Shown: positions 60,251-64,000 of the stretch, one piece after another
How the letters are laid out: each line of letters starts with the position of its first letter
Position numbering within the stretch: position 1 is the stretch's first letter
DNA from: Alphaproteobacteria bacterium
Lineage (GTDB): Bacteria; Myxococcota_A; UBA796; GCA-2862545
Direction of reading: 5' to 3'
Length of the DNA: 64,000 bases
NCBI GenBank assembly: GCA_020632915.1
Contig: JACKEP010000008.1
Coordinates: 164,398 to 228,397, forward strand
Notes under the pieces: generated by a model
Told to the model about the DNA's origin: nothing
The model's database searches: none
Seen by the model: only the letters and a program-made list of their open reading frames with translations
Translations under genes and position numbers: made by a program

Positions 60251-60610
60251 GTGTCGAAGTTCGCCGTCTACGACCCCTCCGCCGCCCGCTCGCCCCTCGA
60301 CCGGGTGGTGGTCCGCTTGGCAACGCCCGCCGCCGCCGCCATCGCCGGGCTGCTCGCGGCCCGTGAGGGCCTCGACCTCGACGAGACCACCGGCTTCGTC
60401 ACCCGCGAGCTCGCCGACATCGCCGCGACCGGGGCCTCAGGGCGACAGCTGTGGGTCGCGAACCAGGCCTCCATCGCGCTGCACGCCGGGCTGGGCTTCG
60501 CGGAGGTGTCGCGGGACATCGCGCTGCCCGGGATGTCGTTCACCGGTGGGGTCGGGGTGTGCTTCGCCTGTCCCGCCAGGGCCGCGGGGTCGCCGAGCCA
60601 GCCGGCGTAG
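60251..60610 (+). pseudogene. GNAT acetyltransferase lacking its acetyl-CoA motif
   Basis: 119 residues from GTG 60251, preceded by GAGGG. The N-terminus (VVRLATPAAAAIAGLLAARE, then FVTRELADIAA) is a normal GNAT beginning. The end (RQLWVANQASIALHAGLGFA and VSRDIALPGMSFTGGVGVCF) is a normal GNAT end. The 50 or so residues between, which hold the V-x-P-x-x-R-x-x-G-x-G/A loop that binds acetyl-CoA, are absent, with the frame preserved. It probably cannot acetylate and is called a decayed gene; a non-catalytic role cannot be excluded. Confidence 0.65.
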
Positions 60611-60696
60611 CGGGGGCATGGCCGCCGGCCGGCGTCACGTTACGCCTCTCGGATCCCGGATGCGCCGTCCACGGCGTCCGCGGGCGGGGAGGGTCC

Positions 60697-61626
60697 ATGT
60701 GGGGTCGACGCGTCGTGGGTGTGCTGTGGGTGCTCGCGGGGTGCACGTCGTCGTCGTCGGACAAGACGCCGGACGACACGGACACGGACACGGTCGTCGA
60801 CACCGACACGGTCGTCGACACGGACGACAGCGACACGGTCGACACGGTGGACACGGACACGGTGGACACGGACACCGTCGACACCGACGCGGGCGCATCC
60901 TGCAGCCGCGCGGTGTTCGGGGGCACGGTGCCGCAGCCGGTGGCCTACTGGACGATGGAGGCATCCACCCAGTCGGGCACCACGCTCGCCGATGCCCGCG
61001 GCGCCGCCGACGGCACGATGGTGGGCGGCCCCGCCACGGTGGCCGGCGTGTGTGGCGACGCGCTCGATCTCGACGGGGTCGACGACTACGTCCGCATCGA
61101 CAACGAGTCGCTGTTCGACTTCGACACCGACGACGCGTTCACGATCGCCGCGTGGGTCAAGGTCCACACCGACTTCGGACCGTTCATCTTCGGCAAGGCC
61201 GACAACGACGTCGCGGCGGGTGGGGCCCCCGGGTACTACCTGGGCATCCGCGACGCCGCGAACGGTCACTCGGCGATCCTCGACGTGCTGAACGACCCGG
61301 GGAACCTCGGGCGTCGGGTCCAGTCCTCCACGGGTCACTACGCCGACGATGTCTGGCACCACATCGTGGGGATCTACGACGGCAGCAACCGCGCGGCGGG
61401 CATCACGTTCGTGATCGACGGCCAGTCGGTCGGCTCGTCGACGATCCTGGACTCGAACCCGGGCAGCGTGCTCAACAACGTCAAGCCGTCCATCGGGCTC
61501 CGCGGCACGGACGCCTTCAGCCCGGGCCTCGGTCGTCCGTTCGCCGTCGACGAGCTGGCCGTGTGGGACGTCGCCCTCACTGTGCCCCAGGCCCAGGCGC
61601 TCTACACCGCGCTCGGCGGCACCTGA
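60697..61626 (+). CDS. Lipoprotein with Asp-Thr repeat stalk and LamG-like domain
   Basis: 309 residues from ATG 60697. Lipobox VLAGCT (Cys16). Residues 24-66 are a low-complexity Asp/Thr/Val stalk. From about 78 on it is a concanavalin/LamG-like domain: VAYWTMEAS, DLDGVDDYVRIDN, FTIAAWVKVHTDFGP, VWHHIVGIYDGSN and FAVDELAVWDVALT, the classical LamG strands. It is likely a surface carbohydrate- or protein-binding lipoprotein. Confidence 0.9.
   Translation: MWGRRVVGVLWVLAGCTSSSSDKTPDDTDTDTVVDTDTVVDTDDSDTVDTVDTDTVDTDTVDTDAGASCSRAVFGGTVPQPVAYWTMEASTQSGTTLADARGAADGTMVGGPATVAGVCGDALDLDGVDDYVRIDNESLFDFDTDDAFTIAAWVKVHTDFGPFIFGKADNDVAAGGAPGYYLGIRDAANGHSAILDVLNDPGNLGRRVQSSTGHYADDVWHHIVGIYDGSNRAAGITFVIDGQSVGSSTILDSNPGSVLNNVKPSIGLRGTDAFSPGLGRPFAVDELAVWDVALTVPQAQALYTALGGT
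60775..60890 (+). repeat. Degenerate GACACGGACACGGTC-type coding repeat
   Basis: Imperfect tandem units of six bases (GACACG/GACACC) with inserted GTCGTC, encoding the Asp-Thr-Val stalk of the lipoprotein. Probably length-variable by slippage. Confidence 0.85.
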
Positions 61627-61640
61627 ACGTCCGGCGGAAC

Positions 61641-61660
61641 GGCCCACGCGCGGGTGGGCC
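61641..61660 (+). terminator. Hairpin after the LamG lipoprotein gene
   Basis: GGCCCAC (61641-61647) and GTGGGCC (61654-61660) form a 7-bp stem with a 6-nt loop, 14 bases past the TGA. No T tract. Confidence 0.5.
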
Positions 61661-61677
61661 CCGCGCGCCACGCGTTC

Positions 61678-61693
61678 GGCGCCCTCGGGCGCC
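61678..61693 (-). terminator. Hairpin after the 61697 membrane-protein gene
   Basis: GGCGCCC (61678-61684) and GGGCGCC (61687-61693) are perfectly complementary, 3 bases past the minus-strand stop. With 61641-61660 it gives each convergent gene its own hairpin. Confidence 0.5.
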
Positions 61694-61696
61694 CCG

Positions 61697-62488
61697 TCAG
61701 GCCGGGCGGGCCGGCGCCTGCGTGCGCCACACCGTGGCGTACACCGTCCACGTCCAGACCATCCACGCCGCCATCGCCGGGTACAACAGCAGGTAGACGG
61801 GCCAGGGTATCCGCGGCGGCTGATAGCCGAACGGGTCGGCCACGAACGCGTCGTAGTCCGGGCCGTACACGACGAACGGCAGCCCCAGCAGCGAGCCGGA
61901 GACCACCACGACGGCGCCGAGCGCGTAGACCGCACCGACGTTGACGCGGACCACCGCGGCGGCGCGTTGCAACGCCGTCAGCGCCGTGAGGTCCTGGTCG
62001 CGCCAGGCGAACACGGCGATTCCGAGCGCCGTGGACAGGGGCGCCAGCGCCAGGGTCACGGCGGACGGCAGCACGAACGCCGCGCGTCCCCAGAGGACCT
62101 GCGCACCCATCGACAGCGTGGAGATCGCGAGACCGAACGCCAGGTACGCACACACCAGCGCCGCGGCCGTGGGCCAGGTGCGGCTCCCCTGCCGGAGGGG
62201 GTCGAGGCGCGCCCCCGACAGGATGGGGCGACCGTCGACCGCCGCGAGGAACGCGTCGACCACGGCCGCCGCCGCAAGCGGCGCGAGGAACAGACCCGGT
62301 ACGAGGCACGCGCACACGCCGATCACGACGGCGACGTACGCGACGACCGAGAGCGCCAGCACGGGGAGCGTGGCGCGCGCGGCCGCAGGGGCGCTCGTCC
62401 GCAGCACGGACAGCGCGTCGAACGGCGAGGCCGTGAACGCCTCGACAGGCGCGGCGACAGGCGCCTCGAACGGGTTGTCTGCAGACAT
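61697..62488 (-). CDS. Integral membrane protein of unknown function
   Basis: 263 residues from ATG 62488. After about 45 mostly polar residues (ADNPFEAPVAAPVEAF) come about six transmembrane segments (ATLPVLALSVVAYVAVVIGV, SAVTLALAPLSTALGIAVF, VYALGAVVVVSGSLLGL). This layout resembles DUF4013/YesL-like proteins of the cell envelope, without a firm family. It is divergent from the zinc-ribbon kinase gene across 166 bases. Confidence 0.75.
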   Translation of the reverse strand: MSADNPFEAPVAAPVEAFTASPFDALSVLRTSAPAAARATLPVLALSVVAYVAVVIGVCACLVPGLFLAPLAAAAVVDAFLAAVDGRPILSGARLDPLRQGSRTWPTAAALVCAYLAFGLAISTLSMGAQVLWGRAAFVLPSAVTLALAPLSTALGIAVFAWRDQDLTALTALQRAAAVVRVNVGAVYALGAVVVVSGSLLGLPFVVYGPDYDAFVADPFGYQPPRIPWPVYLLLYPAMAAWMVWTWTVYATVWRTQAPARPA

Positions 62489-62654
62489 CGGGACCCCCCG
62501 GCCTACCATCCTTGTCCGGTCGCGCCGCGGGCGGCAACGGGCACCGCCGCCAGTCGACGCGGATCGGACCGGGCGCCACAGCATCCTGTTCGCAGGACTC
62601 CCCCTGGAGTGTGCGTCCCCGTTGGCGTACGATGCGCCGCCTGGGGATCGCAGG

Positions 62655-64000
62655 ATGACCGAGCCGACGGGGGCGGAGGAGGCGTCGACACGGCGCCAGG
62701 TGCTGGCCGTGCGCTGCGCCGGGTGCGGGGGTGCGTTCTGGCTCGACGCCGACGACACCGCCGACGTGCCGCGGCGTTGCGTGGGGTGCCGGCTGCTCGT
62801 GCGCCGCGGCAGCCGGGACGACGAGCGGTGGGTCTACCCCCTCCCCGACGCTTCGCGGCTCGACCTGGAGGGCTCCCAGGACGCCACGGGGGCGACGGTC
62901 TCCCTCGACGACCTCGCGGACGTCCCGGCGCCCGCCCCGCGCACGATCGACCGCTACGTCCTGCACGGCGAGCTCGGCCGCGGCGGGGTGGGCGTGGTCT
63001 ACGACGCCTACGATCCCGACCTCGGGCGTCACGTCGCCCTCAAGGTGCTCGCGGGTGGCGCGTTCGCCTCGCCCGCGGCCGTGCGCCGCTTCCAGGCCGA
63101 GGCGCGGGCCGCCGCCGCGCTCGAACACCCCGGCATCGTGGGCGTGCTCGACGTGGGCACGGTCGACGGCGTGCCGTACTTCACGATGCGGCGCGTCGTC
63201 GGACCGTCGCTCGAGCAGGTGCTGCGCGCCCACGGCCCGCTGCCGATCCGCGAGGCGGCGCGGATCACCCTGGAGGTCTGCCGCGCCGTCCAGCGCGCCC
63301 ACCTCGGCGGTGTGGCCCACCGCGACCTGAAGCCGGGCAACGTGCTGCTCACCTGCGACGGCGTCCCGCTGGTCACCGACTTCGGGCTCGCGAAGGTCGT
63401 CCACGCCGACCAGGGGCTGACCGCCACCGAGGCGGTGCTCGGCACCCCCGCCTACATGGCCCCCGAGGTCGCCGCGGCGGCGCGGGACATCGACTGGTTC
63501 GGGGTCGACGTCTACGGCCTGGGCGCCTTGCTGCACGGCGCGCTCACCGGCAAGGGACCCTCGGCGGGTGCGACACGCTCCGGCAGCATGGCGCGGGCGC
63601 GCAGCGGCCATCGGCCCGCCGTCCGCAGCCTTCGCGCGGACCTGCCCTGGGAGCTGGAGGGCATCCTCGACGTGGCCCTCTGTCCCGAACCCTCGGGCCG
63701 CTACGCGTCGGCGGGCGCCCTCGGCGACGACCTGCAGCGCTTCCTCGACGGCCGCGTGCCGGTGGCGCGACCGGACGGTGCGCTCGGTCGGCTGCGCCGC
63801 CACGTGCGCCGCCACCGTGCGCTCCTCCTCGCGTTCACCGCGGCCACGCTGACGACGACGGCCTCGCTGGTGTGGCCCGAGGTGCGCGCGGCGCGCGTCG
63901 AGCGGGCCCGCCAGGAGGCCGCCGAGGTCGCCTGGGCCGCCACGAGCCGGCGCCTCGCCGCCGAGCCGGACGCCGACCGTGCCGCGCAGCTGTTCGCCGC
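62655..64000 (+). CDS. Ser/Thr protein kinase with N-terminal zinc ribbon, 3' cut by window
   Basis: The frame from ATG 62655 is open for 448 codons to the window end. A zinc ribbon starts it (CAGC at 21-24, CVGC at 42-45). Then a complete Hanks-type kinase: GELGRGGVGVVYDA, HVALKVL, HRDLKPGNVLL, TDFGLAK, GTPAYMAPE and a C-lobe with DVYGLGALLHGALTG. A transmembrane helix (ALLLAFTAATLTTTASLVW) follows at about residue 400, so a periplasmic domain probably lies beyond the window. AGG directly precedes the ATG, and TACGAT (62628-62633) may be its -10 element. Confidence 0.92.
   Translation, partial: MTEPTGAEEASTRRQVLAVRCAGCGGAFWLDADDTADVPRRCVGCRLLVRRGSRDDERWVYPLPDASRLDLEGSQDATGATVSLDDLADVPAPAPRTIDRYVLHGELGRGGVGVVYDAYDPDLGRHVALKVLAGGAFASPAAVRRFQAEARAAAALEHPGIVGVLDVGTVDGVPYFTMRRVVGPSLEQVLRAHGPLPIREAARITLEVCRAVQRAHLGGVAHRDLKPGNVLLTCDGVPLVTDFGLAKVVHADQGLTATEAVLGTPAYMAPEVAAAARDIDWFGVDVYGLGALLHGALTGKGPSAGATRSGSMARARSGHRPAVRSLRADLPWELEGILDVALCPEPSGRYASAGALGDDLQRFLDGRVPVARPDGALGRLRRHVRRHRALLLAFTAATLTTTASLVWPEVRAARVERARQEAAEVAWAATSRRLAAEPDADRAAQLFA

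Noticed and set aside
58199..60610. 803-codon plus-strand frame across the membrane protein
   Set aside because: Only its last 119 codons (the GNAT remnant) look like protein; the rest is Arg/Gly-rich and overlaps the well-supported membrane-protein gene.
62622..62635. GG-N10-GC as a third sigma-54 promoter before the zinc-ribbon kinase
   Set aside because: Only the GG and GC match (GGCGTACGATGCGC); CACG and TTGC are missing, and a TACGAT -10 element explains it better.

Overview
The window is very GC-rich DNA with densely packed genes, strongly G/C-ending codons and many overlapping start/stop codons. Glutamate synthase, a complete PrkA-DUF444-SpoVR stress cassette, AmpG, many lipoproteins with Asp/Thr-rich or Cys/Asp-rich regions, several Hanks-type Ser/Thr kinases and candidate sigma-54 promoters together suggest a Gram-negative bacterium of the Myxococcota (delta-proteobacterial) kind. 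That is inference from content; no rRNA, tRNA, CRISPR array, insertion sequence or phage gene was seen.

Layout. 1-5755: gltB (5' end cut by the window edge) and gltD. 5759-10594: mostly minus-strand envelope genes, namely a HEAT-like membrane protein, a membrane protein, two tandem small paralogues, an AIM24-family protein and two lipoproteins. 10699-12617: TetR regulator plus AmpG-type permease. 12783-14418: DUF6159 membrane protein and a DUF4846 protein. 14434-21117: two tandem subtilisin-like peptidases without signal peptides, an unknown 163-residue protein and, divergently, a kinase fused to a degenerate STAND-like ATPase. 21225-23361: diiron-type hydrolase and flavin monooxygenase. 23425-29729: M16 peptidase, membrane protein, DUF2461 protein, lipoprotein, and a cytochrome c/copper monooxygenase fusion. 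29818-33375: CoA-binding protein, Dtd, a shortened GatB and HisS. 33510-39131: small membrane protein, GNAT, repeat protein, then a tight minus-strand operon (outer-membrane-type protein, kinase, DksA-like, amidase). 39224-41305: isoaspartyl peptidase and a FliA/WhiG-class sigma factor, each behind a candidate -24/-12 element. 41519-52839: diheme cytochrome lipoprotein, alpha/beta hydrolase, SGNH-like giant protein, RlmJ, lipoproteins and a Uma2 nuclease. 52900-58012: prkA, DUF444 and spoVR with a fourth small gene. 58389-64000: GT-C-like membrane protein, a GNAT remnant, a LamG-like lipoprotein, a membrane protein and a zinc-ribbon kinase running off the end.

Most recurrent non-coding feature: many genes are followed, within a few bases of the stop codon, by GC-rich hairpins without a U tract, sometimes shared by convergent genes. 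The best candidates for something undescribed are the cytosolic peptidase pair with its divergent kinase/pseudo-ATPase, the sigma-54-like control of the sigma factor gene with an upstream 30-bp palindrome, and the decayed or frameshifted small genes.
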